Positions 20,275 through 28,929 of a DNA stretch of 64,000 nt are shown here, in pieces (position 1 is the stretch's first letter; each line of letters begins with the position of its first letter). The position numbers and the translations under genes are program-made. A model generated the notes under the pieces. The model was given only the letters and a program-made list of their open reading frames with translations, made no database searches and had not been told where the DNA came from. The DNA lies in assembly GCF_901764975.1 (NCBI RefSeq), contig NZ_CABFKH010000001.1:124001-188000 (forward strand), in the 5' to 3' direction. The stretch comes from Actinobacillus indolicus. Its GTDB lineage: Bacteria > Pseudomonadota > Gammaproteobacteria > Enterobacterales > Pasteurellaceae.

Positions 20275-20323
20275 AATTGATTCCTCGTAAAAACTACTTA
20301 CAAGGAAAGAAAAGTGACAAAGA

Positions 20324-20368
20324 CAAGCGGTCAGATTTTGCAAAAAATTTGCAAAATGTCACCGCTTG
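20324..20368 (-). terminator. Candidate riboswitch expression platform: uptake-signal hairpin
   Basis: CAAGCGGT (20324-20331) and ACCGCTTG (20361-20368) pair, with an inner stem ATTTTGCAAA/TTTGCAAAAT (20335-20344/20348-20357). In the minus-strand mRNA this hairpin lies about 15 nt after the second glycine aptamer and 50 nt before the start codon. The following bases (TGTCTTTGTC) are only moderately U-rich. AGAAAAGT just after the aptamer could alternatively pair with ACTTTTCT beyond the hairpin. Its switching role is inferred. Confidence 0.5.
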
Positions 20369-20379
20369 AGTGATTCTAC

Positions 20380-20580
20380 TTTTCTCCCCTGTCCTTTTGC
20401 CTGAGCGTTTCACATGACTTACTGTATATCGTTATGTCGTTGCTTGCGCCTTCGGCGTCCATTTTCTGCTTCTGCAGAGTGGATCTCTCCAAGGGTTCGT
20501 CCAATAGCTGTCCTCGCTGTCGCACCTGAAAGATTTTACCTCGTCGGTGTAGGGTTGATTCCCTACTCTCCAGCTATCTT
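20380..20580 (-). ncRNA. Tandem glycine riboswitch (gcvT-type) in the symporter leader
   Basis: Read on the minus strand, aptamer I starts with GATAGCTGGAGAGTAGGGAA (P1 partner CAGCTATT near 20502-20509) and contains CACCGACGAGGTAAAATC, CAGGTGCGAC and GCGAGGACAG. Aptamer II follows after a short linker with TTGGAGAGATCCACTCTGC, GCCGAAGGCGCAAGC and the highly conserved CGCTCAGGCAAAAGGACAGG ending near 20384. These are the consensus elements of the glycine riboswitch, in its usual two-aptamer form. A promoter (20617-20644) lies directly upstream, and the symporter start codon is at 20274. Confidence 0.93.
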
Positions 20581-20616
20581 CATCCGAACTGTCTTCTTCA
20601 TATAAGAAGGGCGCAA

Positions 20617-20644
20617 ATTCTAGCAATTTTTATTTATCAGTCAA
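20617..20644 (-). promoter_or_regulatory. Promoter of the glycine riboswitch/symporter transcript
   Basis: On the minus strand TTGACT (complement of 20639-20644), 16-nt spacer, TAGAAT (complement of 20617-20622). The expected start near 20610 leaves about 30 nt before aptamer I. Confidence 0.65.
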
Positions 20645-20741
20645 TGGGGAATTTACGGAAAAATCGCTGTAATCTTTTGGCAGATGAGGCAAATAGTGGT
20701 AGGATAAGCACTATTTTCATGGCTGATAAAAAGTATAATAA

Positions 20742-21671
20742 ATGAAAGAGATTCTACGTATTGCCACTCGCCAAAGCCCTTTAGCATTATGGCAGGCGAA
20801 TTTCGTTAAAAGCGCATTGGAACAGCGTTTCCCTCAATTATCTGTCGAATTAGTCACGATGGTGACAAAAGGCGATATCATTTTAGACACTCCGCTTGCA
20901 AAAATCGGGGGGAAAGGTCTATTTGTCAAAGAACTAGAATTAGCGTTATTAGAACATCGAGCAGATATCGCAGTACATTCGATGAAAGATGTGCCGATGG
21001 AATTTCCTGAAGGGTTAGGCCTTGCGGTTATTTGTGAGCGAGAAGATCCTCGTGATGCGTTTGTTTCGAATAAATACAATTCCCTTGCTGATTTACCAAA
21101 AGGCGCAGTGGTTGGTACTTCAAGTTTACGTCGTCAATGTCAACTGATTGCTAAATATCCTCATTTACAAGTTAAGTCATTGCGTGGCAATGTGGGAACA
21201 CGTTTGAGAAAGCTTGATAATGGAGAGTATGATGCCATTATTCTTGCGTCTGCAGGCTTGATTCGTTTAGGTTTAGCTGAACGTATTCGTGATTTTATTT
21301 CAGTAGAAGATTCATTACCTGCGTGTGGACAAGGTGCTGTGGGCATTGAGAGCCGTTTAAATGATGAGCGCGTGTTAGGCTATCTTGCAGAATTAAACCA
21401 CCAACCGACCGCTTGTTGTGTACAAGCAGAGCGTGCGATGAATACGCGTTTACAAGGTGGTTGCCAAGTGCCTATTGGCGGTTATGCAACTTTGCATGGC
21501 GATGAGATTTCATTAAATGCTTTGGTAGGAGCATTAGATGGTTCAAGTATTGTTAGAGCATCTGCCAAAGGTCATGTAAAAAATGCTGAGAAACTAGGCG
21601 TTGAAGTGGCGGAAATGTTGCTGGCAAAAGGCGCTGACGAAATTCTAAAAGCGGTTTACCAAAGCGAATAA
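20742..21671 (+). CDS. hemC: Hydroxymethylbilane synthase (porphobilinogen deaminase)
   Basis: Condenses four porphobilinogen molecules into hydroxymethylbilane in heme biosynthesis. The 309 residues show [14 protein letters not shown] at the N-terminus, the [24 protein letters not shown] loop, VHSMKDVP with the catalytic Asp, [22 protein letters not shown] and the cofactor-attachment loop [11 protein letters not shown] with C241. It is the first gene of hemCDXY; hemD starts one base after the stop. Confidence 0.98.
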   Translation: MKEILRIATRQSPLALWQANFVKSALEQRFPQLSVELVTMVTKGDIILDTPLAKIGGKGLFVKELELALLEHRADIAVHSMKDVPMEFPEGLGLAVICEREDPRDAFVSNKYNSLADLPKGAVVGTSSLRRQCQLIAKYPHLQVKSLRGNVGTRLRKLDNGEYDAIILASAGLIRLGLAERIRDFISVEDSLPACGQGAVGIESRLNDERVLGYLAELNHQPTACCVQAERAMNTRLQGGCQVPIGGYATLHGDEISLNALVGALDGSSIVRASAKGHVKNAEKLGVEVAEMLLAKGADEILKAVYQSE

Positions 21672-21672
21672 G

Positions 21673-22419
21673 ATGAATGTTTTAGTGACACGCCCAGATC
21701 AACGGGGGCAACAGCTCGTTGAGTTATTAGCGGAAAAGCAGATTTTTGCCTTACATCAGCCAATTTTTTCAGTAGCAACAGGGAGGGATTTACCTCAATT
21801 ACCCTCTGCGATTGCTCGATTAAATCGCGATGATTATGTTTTTGCAGTATCTAAAAATGCGGTGGATTTTGCTAAAGAAACATTAAGAGAAACGGGGTTT
21901 CATTGGCGAAGTGATTTACATTATTTTGCGGTAGGACAAGGAACTGCACAATATTTTTGTGCTCAGATAGAGCAAAAGGTCATTTATCCGATAGAATCAG
22001 AGAATAGCGAAGGCTTGCTTGAGTTGCCTCAAATGCAAGATTTAAGCAATAAAAATGTATTAATTTTACGTGCAGATTCGGGGAGAGAGTTATTCCCAGA
22101 ACAAGCACAATTAAGAGGCGCTCAGGTTCACATTTTAGAATGTTATCAGAGAATTATTGCTTCTGGTTTGCCAGAACAAATTAGCTTGGCAAAACGCATC
22201 GGCATTGATGTGATTGTGATTACAAGTGGTGAAATCCTGCTTACGCTTTTTGAGCAGACAGCAGAAAGTGAGAGAGATTGGTTATTTGAATGTCGGTTGG
22301 TGGTTGTTGGGCAACGTATTGCTAAATTAGCGATTAAATTAGGCTGGAAGCCAGAAAACATTCAAATTTCAGAGAAAGCAGATAATCAAAGTTTATTGAA
22401 GTTGTTAATCAATCATTGA
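21673..22419 (+). CDS. hemD: Uroporphyrinogen-III synthase
   Basis: Cyclises hydroxymethylbilane with ring-D inversion to uroporphyrinogen III. The 248-residue protein has low sequence conservation typical of HemD, but MNVLVTRPDQRGQQLVELL, FAVSKNAVDFA (SxNAV motif), FAVGQGTAQYF, NVLILRADSGRELFPEQ and VIVITSGEILLTLFEQ fit the two-domain family. It starts one base after hemC and is followed by hemX after 28 nt. Confidence 0.94.
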   Translation: MNVLVTRPDQRGQQLVELLAEKQIFALHQPIFSVATGRDLPQLPSAIARLNRDDYVFAVSKNAVDFAKETLRETGFHWRSDLHYFAVGQGTAQYFCAQIEQKVIYPIESENSEGLLELPQMQDLSNKNVLILRADSGRELFPEQAQLRGAQVHILECYQRIIASGLPEQISLAKRIGIDVIVITSGEILLTLFEQTAESERDWLFECRLVVVGQRIAKLAIKLGWKPENIQISEKADNQSLLKLLINH

Positions 22420-22447
22420 ATTTAACTTAACAAAACAGGTGGGATCT

Positions 22448-23836
22448 ATGTCAAAACAGACCAAAAAACAACATGCGAATGACACTGTTGTCGAGAATAC
22501 AGCAGAAACTGTGGAATCCGCTGTAAATAGTGAAGTCGAACAAGCGGAGAGTTCTTCTCAACATTTTACAAAAGAGGTTGAGATAGAAAAATCTGAAAGC
22601 AGAGTAGAGAGTGAGCCCGTGGAAAAAGAAGTCAAAGTGGTCGAAAAAACAAAATCAGGTGGTACTGCACTTGCATTACTTGCGTTATTAGTCGCATTAG
22701 GTATTGGTGCTACAGGGCATTTTCTAACGAATAATAAATTTGCTGAGGTGGAGTCTCAGATCCAAACATTATCACAAAAAGCAACAACTGCTCAGAGTGC
22801 TACGGTTGAGATTCCAAATTTTGAACAAGAGAAAGCACAGATTGCGGAGTTAGTGAGTAACTACCAAAAATCATTATCGAAAGTAGAACAATTAGAGCGT
22901 GAGCAGGCTGTTTATACGCAACAAATTAATGCGTTGAAAGAGCAAATTCAAAAATTAGGTGCGGGTCCAAAAACAGATCAAACCGTTTGGTTATTATCTG
23001 ATGCCGATTTCCTACTCAATAACGCACTACGTAAAGTTGTATTAGATAATGATATTGATACAGCACGTAGCTTATTGATTGAAGCAGATAATGTACTGAG
23101 TCAAGTTTCAGACACAAGAGTCCTTGCGGTTCGCGACGCGATTAAGAACGATCTAAACCAATTAGCGAGTGTGAATAAAGTTGACCAAAATAATTTGATG
23201 CAACGTTTAGCACAACTTGCAAATTCTGTCGATGATATGCCACTTTTAGCGCCTGAAGATGAAGAAGCCACGACAAATAGTGGGGAAGTGAGTGATTCAA
23301 TCAACGACTGGCAAAAAAATATCGAGAAAAGTGCAGATTCATTCTTAAATCACTTTATTCGTATTAGTGACAAAGGGGCTGTCAGTGAGAAAGCCTTTAT
23401 TGCACCAAACCAAGAGATTTACTTACGTGAAAATATCCGTTTACGCTTACAGATTGCGATTTTGACCATTACACGTCAGCAAAATGAGCTATATAAACAA
23501 TCGCTTGAAGCAGTAAGTACGTGGGTAAGAAGCTACTTTGATGTACAAAATGATCAAGTAAAAGCATTTTTAAATGAAGTAGATGATCTCATTGAACAAT
23601 CTATTTATATTGATGCACCAAGCCGTTTACAAAGCTTAGGGTTATTAGATCAATTATTAAATAAAGCACCACAGCCGATTGGTAAGATTCAATTAGAAGC
23701 AGATAAATCATTGGAGCAATTGAGTGTGAAACCTTCAGAAGTTCCAGTTGCACAACCAGCTCAAACACCAGCAGAACAGCCTGTACAAGAAGCTCCTGCA
23801 ACTGCTGAACCAAAACCTGCAACTGAACAACAATAA
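22448..23836 (+). CDS. hemX: HemX-like membrane protein (putative uroporphyrinogen-III C-methyltransferase annotation)
   Basis: Membrane-anchored protein of the proteobacterial HemX family; the function is not settled, and the methyltransferase label used for E. coli HemX has no catalytic motif behind it here. ATG 22448 has AGGTGGGA upstream; a GTG three codons earlier is possible. The 462 residues comprise an acidic, Glu/Val-rich cytosolic head (1-70), one membrane helix (GTALALLALLVALGIGATGHF, ~75-95), a coiled coil (~100-175), a helical domain with WLLSDADFLLNNALRK, and a Pro/Ala/Gln-rich low-complexity tail (~430-462). It lies between hemD and hemY. Confidence 0.88.
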   Translation: MSKQTKKQHANDTVVENTAETVESAVNSEVEQAESSSQHFTKEVEIEKSESRVESEPVEKEVKVVEKTKSGGTALALLALLVALGIGATGHFLTNNKFAEVESQIQTLSQKATTAQSATVEIPNFEQEKAQIAELVSNYQKSLSKVEQLEREQAVYTQQINALKEQIQKLGAGPKTDQTVWLLSDADFLLNNALRKVVLDNDIDTARSLLIEADNVLSQVSDTRVLAVRDAIKNDLNQLASVNKVDQNNLMQRLAQLANSVDDMPLLAPEDEEATTNSGEVSDSINDWQKNIEKSADSFLNHFIRISDKGAVSEKAFIAPNQEIYLRENIRLRLQIAILTITRQQNELYKQSLEAVSTWVRSYFDVQNDQVKAFLNEVDDLIEQSIYIDAPSRLQSLGLLDQLLNKAPQPIGKIQLEADKSLEQLSVKPSEVPVAQPAQTPAEQPVQEAPATAEPKPATEQQ

Positions 23837-23847
23837 GGAGATAGATT

Positions 23848-25098
23848 ATGTTTCGAGTTCTCTTTTTAATGATACTGGTTCTCGCAGGATTGGTATTAGC
23901 GCCTTATATTTCAGGGCATCAAGGCTATGTGCGTATTGAAACTGCAGGCAAAGTGATTGAAATGAGCCTAGTGATGTTGGTAATTTTCTTTGCGGTTGCT
24001 ATGGCAGTAGTTTACAGTTTAGAGTGGATTTTCCGTCGTTTCTTTGGCTTAAGCCGTGGAGCATATCAATGGTTTGGTGCACGTAAACGCAAAAAAGCAC
24101 AGCAACAGACTCTCGAAGGCTTAATGAAAATGACCGAAGGGGATTATTCTAAGGCTGAGAAATTGATTGCGAAAAACGCAAAACATTCTGATGAGCCAGT
24201 ATTAAACTTCATTAAAGCCGCAGAAGCTGCACAGCAACGTGGTGATGAATTAAGTGCGAATAAGCATTTAATTGAAGCAGCTAAAATCGCAGGTCCAAAT
24301 AGCATTGCAGTAGAATTAGCACGTACACGTATTCTATTACAACAAGGTAAATTGCCAGCTGCGCGTAGTGCTGTAGATAGCTTACTAGTTCTTGCGCCGA
24401 ATAATACAGAAGCATTGCGTTTAGCGATTGAAATCTATCGTAAATCAAAAGCTTATAATGCTTTAGATGATGTTTTAGAACAAATTGGTCAACGTAGTTT
24501 CCTTACAGTCGCCGAGTATGAGGCTTTAGAGCGTGAAGTCGATGATGGTTTACTTGATGAAATCATGAATGAAGAAGGTCAAGAAGGCTTGCTCAAATGG
24601 TGGGATAATCAACCAAGTCGCCGTCGTCGTTCTGTCTATGTCCGTGTTGGTTTAATTAAGCGTTTAATTGATACAGATGATCATACATCAGCAGAAGAAC
24701 TTGCTCTTGAAACTGTGAAGAAATTCCAAGATGAACAGTTGGATCTCTTATACCCTCAATTAACTCGTTTACAAGTTGATGAAGAAAGTAAACTCTTAAA
24801 ACTCTTGAAAAAACGTAGCGAAAAAGCACGTGAAAGCTATCAAGATGATTATGCAAGAGTACTTGGCTACATTTACGCACGTGAAGGTCGCTTTAGTTTA
24901 GCTAAGCCATACTTTGTTCAGTTATTAGATCACAAAGAGTGTGTGAATAAAGATCGCATTATGGCGCTTTATGTGGCAGAGCAGGATAATGATCTTGAAT
25001 TAGTTGATCGTTTAAAAGCAGAAAATCTCAAAGAGGTAGATGTGAAGCCTGTAGAGCCTATTTTGGCACTTCCTGAAACAATTGAGAGTGATAAATAG
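23848..25098 (+). CDS. hemY: HemY, TPR-containing inner-membrane protein
   Basis: Proteobacterial HemY (unrelated to the Bacillus protoporphyrinogen oxidase of the same name); role in late heme synthesis or in coordinating heme enzymes. The 416 residues have two N-terminal membrane helices (MFRVLFLMILVLAGLVLAP and MSLVMLVIFFAVAMAVVY), the HemY_N motif RRFFGLSRGAYQWFGARKRKKA, then helical TPR-like repeats (GDYSKAEKLIAKNAKHS, LLQQGKLPAARSAVDSLLVL, YAREGRFSLAKPYFVQLL). A strong terminator follows 4 nt after the stop. Confidence 0.93.
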   Translation: MFRVLFLMILVLAGLVLAPYISGHQGYVRIETAGKVIEMSLVMLVIFFAVAMAVVYSLEWIFRRFFGLSRGAYQWFGARKRKKAQQQTLEGLMKMTEGDYSKAEKLIAKNAKHSDEPVLNFIKAAEAAQQRGDELSANKHLIEAAKIAGPNSIAVELARTRILLQQGKLPAARSAVDSLLVLAPNNTEALRLAIEIYRKSKAYNALDDVLEQIGQRSFLTVAEYEALEREVDDGLLDEIMNEEGQEGLLKWWDNQPSRRRRSVYVRVGLIKRLIDTDDHTSAEELALETVKKFQDEQLDLLYPQLTRLQVDEESKLLKLLKKRSEKARESYQDDYARVLGYIYAREGRFSLAKPYFVQLLDHKECVNKDRIMALYVAEQDNDLELVDRLKAENLKEVDVKPVEPILALPETIESDK

Positions 25099-25102
25099 CA
25101 AT

Positions 25103-25132
25103 AAAAAATCCTACTGAAAAGTAGGATTTTTT
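25103..25132 (+). terminator. hemCDXY terminator
   Basis: AAAAAATCCTAC (25103-25114) / GTAGGATTTTTT (25121-25132) with loop TGAAAA; a strong rho-independent structure with A and T flanks, so it may also act on the opposite strand. Confidence 0.9.
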
Positions 25133-25171
25133 GTTTGTGGAAAGAAGCAGATTCATGCTTCTATCTATCAA

Positions 25172-25384
25172 TTATTCCTTATTTTTCAAAATGGCATAAA
25201 GTTCATCTTTAATATGAAGTTTTTCTTTTTTGAGGATTTCTACTTCCGTGTGGGTGGCCAATTCAATATTGGCTTCCATATTTTTAATGCGTTGGTCTAA
25301 TTCATTGTGTTTGTCAAAAAGGCGGGCGAAGTGAGCATCTTCAGTTTTGAGTTTTGTAATTAACTCTCGGTATTCTGGAAACAT
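25172..25384 (-). CDS. ydcH: YdcH-family small protein (DUF465)
   Basis: 70-residue soluble helical protein of unknown function. MFPEYRELITKLK at the start, FARLFDKHNELDQRI in the middle and EILKKEKLHIKDELYAIL near the end align with the YdcH/DUF465 family by memory. The pattern of hydrophobic residues suggests a helical hairpin or coiled coil. ATAGGAG lies 7 nt before the ATG. It is monocistronic, convergent with hemY, and divergent from the chalcone-isomerase-like gene. Confidence 0.88.
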   Translation of the reverse strand: MFPEYRELITKLKTEDAHFARLFDKHNELDQRIKNMEANIELATHTEVEILKKEKLHIKDELYAILKNKE

Positions 25385-25461
25385 AATTGACTCCTATGTT
25401 GTGAATAATTGGACTAATAGTATCACCTTTCATTTTTTGCGTATGGATAAAATCTTTAAAA

Positions 25462-25477
25462 TTTGAAGTGGATCACA
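25462..25477. promoter_or_regulatory. CRP-like site between ydcH and the secreted chalcone-isomerase-like gene
   Basis: TTTGA-AGTGGA-TCACA matches 9 of 10 core positions of TGTGA-N6-TCACA and is flanked by A and T runs. It could serve either divergent gene: a TATAAT at 25523-25528 would place it about 65 nt upstream of a plus-strand start. Confidence 0.4.
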
Positions 25478-25561
25478 AAATTTTCATTGAAAATCCCTAT
25501 GCTAAATCGCTTCATTTAACGGTATAATGTGCCTATTACTTTACTCTTGAAAACATTTAAT

Positions 25562-26338
25562 ATGCGTCGTTTTATTTTTCTTTCTCTGTTTTCTTCTTTA
25601 TTTATTAGCTCAGTTCAAGCGAATTGGCAAAAAATTAATGATGTAGATTATGTGTGGGGCCCCTTCAAAATCTATAATATCTCACTATTTTCTGAAACGG
25701 GGAGCTATGTTGAGAATACACGCCCGTTAATGTTGACCTTAAAATATGCCAAACCTGTTGATGGGCGTGATTTTGCTATTTCTCTTGCACGATCTTGGTC
25801 AAATTTAGGGATTACATTAAAAGATCAGGATGATGTTGTCGATCGTTTACGTAAGATCTTACCTAATATCAAAACCGATGACGTGCTTAGTTATATTGCG
25901 TTGGAAGATAAGGGTTATTTTGTGCTGAATGATATGGTTATTCCTGAAGAATTTAACCGAGAATTTAATGATGCGGTTGTTGCTGTTTGGTTAGACCCAA
26001 GAGTGGAAATTGGGCGTAAATTAATTGAGAAGAAAGAGCAGCAATATACAGCGAATACTCCTCATGTGTTAAGTAGTCAAGAAGTTGCGACAAACCCAAC
26101 ATTAGAGAATGCACCTCCAAAACAAGGTGGAGATGAAGTTACTGTGGCAGTAGATGTGACAAATGGAACAGAAGATCAAAATAAAGTTGCTGAGGCAGAA
26201 AAAGCATCTACTAAAGATGAGCCAAAAGAAGAGAAAAATAAAACGCCTTCTGTTTTAGAAGAGCGTCAAGATGATTCAGAAATTGAGATTATTCCAGCAT
26301 CAGATCCTATTCCAGAAAGTGAGCAACCTAAAATCTAG
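25562..26338 (+). CDS. Exported chalcone-isomerase-like domain protein with acidic tail
   Basis: 258 residues from ATG 25562; the frame could be extended to 25529, but the signal peptide (MRRFIFLSLFSSLFISSVQA) begins here. The mature part shows the pattern of bacterial chalcone-isomerase-like proteins: VWGPFKIYNISLFSETG, LMLTLKYAKPVDGRDFAISL, and a C-terminal EEFNREFNDAVVAVWLDPRVEIGRKLI. After residue ~170 it continues into a low-complexity segment rich in Glu, Lys, Asp and Pro that is not part of the domain. The biochemical role of this family in bacteria is unknown. It is a single gene, convergent with the LysE-type gene. Confidence 0.75.
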   Translation: MRRFIFLSLFSSLFISSVQANWQKINDVDYVWGPFKIYNISLFSETGSYVENTRPLMLTLKYAKPVDGRDFAISLARSWSNLGITLKDQDDVVDRLRKILPNIKTDDVLSYIALEDKGYFVLNDMVIPEEFNREFNDAVVAVWLDPRVEIGRKLIEKKEQQYTANTPHVLSSQEVATNPTLENAPPKQGGDEVTVAVDVTNGTEDQNKVAEAEKASTKDEPKEEKNKTPSVLEERQDDSEIEIIPASDPIPESEQPKI

Positions 26339-26364
26339 GTTGCTCATGACTTTATTTAGGGATT

Positions 26365-26985
26365 TTAGATAAGAGCTAAAATCCCTTCGTATATCAGACT
26401 CCCTCCAAATAAGATAAATACTGCACCAGCAAAATTATCTAAATAGCGGTTATATTTTGCATAAAAATGGCGGATATTCGAGCGAGAAAAGAGTAATGCG
26501 ACTAGCCAGAAATAGATTATTGCACTTCCTACCAAAATCGCTAGTACTGAGAATAAATCTGATAATTCAGAGAGATTAGCCACATAGCCAGCGAGTACAC
26601 TACTGAAAAACACCACAATTTTAGGGTTAGAGAGGTTAATCATTAACCCCTTTAAAATTTCTTTAAAAGCTGAAGTAGCTTGTGAAGTAGGTTTTGTAGA
26701 TCCAATTTCCGCATTTTTCGTGATTTGCACCATTTGAATGCCGCTATAAGCAAGATAGCTTCCGCCACAAATCATCAGCACAAATTGAAATGAAGGGAAA
26801 TGTTTATTGAGAAATGCCAAGCCAAACAAAGTGAGCAATGCCCAAAATGCAACACCGATAGAGATACCGATAGCACCTAAAATCGCATTTCGGCGAGTAT
26901 CTGCCATTGCTTTACGGCTGACATAGAAAAAATCAGGGCCTGGGCTAATTAAGCCTAGTAATTGTACGAAAAAAATTGTCCACAT
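26365..26985 (-). CDS. LysE/RhtB-family amino-acid exporter
   Basis: Inner-membrane efflux protein, 206 residues with about six helices. The N-terminal LLGLISPGPDFFYVSRKAM is the family signature (GPDF), followed by GAIGISIGVAFWALLTLFGLAF and LKGLMINLSNPKIVVFFSSVL near residue 115, typical of threonine/homoserine-lactone exporters. It is the last gene of nusB-thiL-pgpA-lysE (gap of 7 nt to pgpA). The substrate is not predictable. Confidence 0.88.
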   Translation of the reverse strand: MWTIFFVQLLGLISPGPDFFYVSRKAMADTRRNAILGAIGISIGVAFWALLTLFGLAFLNKHFPSFQFVLMICGGSYLAYSGIQMVQITKNAEIGSTKPTSQATSAFKEILKGLMINLSNPKIVVFFSSVLAGYVANLSELSDLFSVLAILVGSAIIYFWLVALLFSRSNIRHFYAKYNRYLDNFAGAVFILFGGSLIYEGILALI

Positions 26986-26992
26986 TTTAAAT

Positions 26993-27457
26993 TCACCAAG
27001 AGATCAAATAGAGAGCAATAATCGAATAGAGGGCCGCTAAAATATCATCAAACATAATGCCTAATCCGCCTTGCAGATGTTCATCAAAATAGCGGATAGG
27101 GTAGGGTTTGAGAATATCAAACAAGCGGAAAGTGACAAAGGTCAGCAAATAATAGAGCCAGTTGTGTTCAGGCAGAAAACAGAAGATTACAAAGACTGCA
27201 ACAATTTCATCCCAGACTATCCGCCCATCATCGTGTACGCCAAGATCGTGACTGGTTTTGTCACAGATATAGCACCCAGCAACAAAAGCGAGCAAGCTCA
27301 GAAATACAAAAAAGAGCGTACTTTCTGTGATATGCCACAACAAGATCGCCACCCCTAAACCAGCCAAAGTTCCCCAAGTGCCAGGGGCAGGTTTGATTAG
27401 CCCTGAACCAAAGCCGAATGCGAGAAAATGAATAGGATTTTTTAAATTTATCTTCAT
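26993..27457 (-). CDS. pgpA: Phosphatidylglycerophosphatase A
   Basis: Inner-membrane phosphatase that dephosphorylates phosphatidylglycerol phosphate in phospholipid synthesis. The 154 residues show FGFGSGLIKPAPGTWGTLAG near residue 15, DLGVHDDGRIVWDEIVAVF with conserved acidic residues near 75, and FRLFDILKPYPIRYFDEHLQGGLGIMFDDILAAL near 110, the PgpA signature. It follows thiL with 2 nt between them, the usual thiL-pgpA pairing. Confidence 0.96.
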   Translation of the reverse strand: MKINLKNPIHFLAFGFGSGLIKPAPGTWGTLAGLGVAILLWHITESTLFFVFLSLLAFVAGCYICDKTSHDLGVHDDGRIVWDEIVAVFVIFCFLPEHNWLYYLLTFVTFRLFDILKPYPIRYFDEHLQGGLGIMFDDILAALYSIIALYLISW

Positions 27458-27459
27458 TG

Positions 27460-28428
27460 TTAATTAAAATGATCAAAGCCAACTTGATTAGGCTGTGGAT
27501 AAACAGTGCCGTGTTTTAGTAAGGTTAAATGACCGCTTGTTTCGGTGATTTTACCGATGCAATGGCAAGAAATGCCTAAATCTGCAACGGCTTGTTCCAT
27601 TGCAGAACGATTTTTTTCCGATACGGTAAAGCAGAGTTCGTAATCTTCCCCACCAGTTAAAGCAAATTGTTCTGCCTGCTCTTGTGAATAAGTTTGTAAC
27701 AGTGGTGCTGAAAGCGGTAACTTATCTACATTAATTTCCGCTCCGCAACTACTTCGTTCTAAAATATGCCCTAAATCTGCTAACAATCCATCGGAAATAT
27801 CAATCGCACATTGTGAGTAGTTGAGCAGACATTGTCCTAATGTCACTCTAGGTGTTGGGCGTAAATGGCGTTGGATTAAGTCGTGTTGAGCGTCGGTCAA
27901 TGTAGCTGGCGGATTGAGCAACAGAGCTAACCCTGCCGAGCTATCGCCTAAATGCCCTGAAACATAGATAAGATCACCCATCTGTGCTTTATGGCGGAAT
28001 AACCCTTTGCCTTTAGGCAGAAAGCCTTGTGCGGTCAAGGTTATCGCCAAGTGACCTTTGGTGGTATCACCGCCGATTAAAGCGGTTTGATGATCGGCTA
28101 AAATAGCAAAAAGCGATTGGCTAAAGCTATTAAGCCATTGATGATCAACGTCGGATAAGGTTAATGCCAAGGAAACCCAAGCGGGTTTTGCCCCCATTGC
28201 GGCGAGATCGCTCAGATTAACCGCAACAGATTTATAAGCTAAATCAGCAGGGGAAATCGTAGGAAGAAAATGCGTACCAAGCACTAAGGTGTCCGTGGTA
28301 ATGGCGAGCTGATGATCCGTTGGAACGGCGGTCACCGCACAATCATCGCCCACGGAAAGTAAAATATCCTGGCGATCTAACCGCTTGTCACGGCTAAAAT
28401 AGTGCTTTATCAAATCAAACTCGCCCAT
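27460..28428 (-). CDS. thiL: Thiamine-monophosphate kinase
   Basis: Phosphorylates thiamine monophosphate to thiamine diphosphate using ATP. The 322 residues include MGEFDLIKHYFSR, SVGDDCAV with the metal-binding Asp pair, ITTDTLVLGTHF, SDLAAMGAKPAWVSLALTL, IGGDTTKG and CAIDISDGLLADLGHILERS, all hallmarks of the PurM-like ThiL fold. It lies 8 nt from nusB and 2 nt from pgpA. An internal uptake signal (GACCGCTTGTTT near 27531) changes no conserved residue. Confidence 0.97.
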   Translation of the reverse strand: MGEFDLIKHYFSRDKRLDRQDILLSVGDDCAVTAVPTDHQLAITTDTLVLGTHFLPTISPADLAYKSVAVNLSDLAAMGAKPAWVSLALTLSDVDHQWLNSFSQSLFAILADHQTALIGGDTTKGHLAITLTAQGFLPKGKGLFRHKAQMGDLIYVSGHLGDSSAGLALLLNPPATLTDAQHDLIQRHLRPTPRVTLGQCLLNYSQCAIDISDGLLADLGHILERSSCGAEINVDKLPLSAPLLQTYSQEQAEQFALTGGEDYELCFTVSEKNRSAMEQAVADLGISCHCIGKITETSGHLTLLKHGTVYPQPNQVGFDHFN

Positions 28429-28436
28429 TGCAATCC

Positions 28437-28850
28437 TTATTTGCGGTTTAACGCAGGGGCTAATTTATCTAATACGCCATTAACATATTTGTGGCTATCG
28501 TCAGAGCCGAATACTTTTGCCACTTCAATCGCTTCATTAATTGCCACTTTGTAAGGCACATCTAATTCAAATTTTAGTTCATAACCAGCTAAACGTAAGA
28601 TAGTACGTTCAATCGGATCTAATTCATTATCTGCACGATCTAAATATGGGCGAAGAATATCATCAATAACATCTACATTTTCTACTGTACCACGTAACAA
28701 TTTACGGAAATAAGGCATATCTACGCCTTGCATATCTTGATCGGTCACAAAGGCTAATTCAACTTGTTCAATACTATTTTGCGAAATGTACCAAGAATAA
28801 AGTGCTTGCACCGCACATTCTCTCGCACGACGACGGGGAGAAACTTTCAT
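28437..28850 (-). CDS. nusB: Transcription antitermination factor NusB
   Basis: RNA-binding protein acting with NusE in rRNA antitermination. The 137 residues show [20 protein letters not shown] at the N-terminus, [38 protein letters not shown] and [32 protein letters not shown], covering the whole family profile. It is the first gene of nusB-thiL-pgpA-lysE. Confidence 0.97.
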
Positions 28851-28929
28851 AAAACCTCAATTTATCGAAATGAAAATAGTCGGCAATTCTAACACATTGT
28901 AGCCTTTTCCCGCAAAATAAATGCTTAAG

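Noticed and set aside
20414-20626. Small reading frames on both strands upstream of hemC
   Set aside because: They lie entirely in the glycine riboswitch and its leader.
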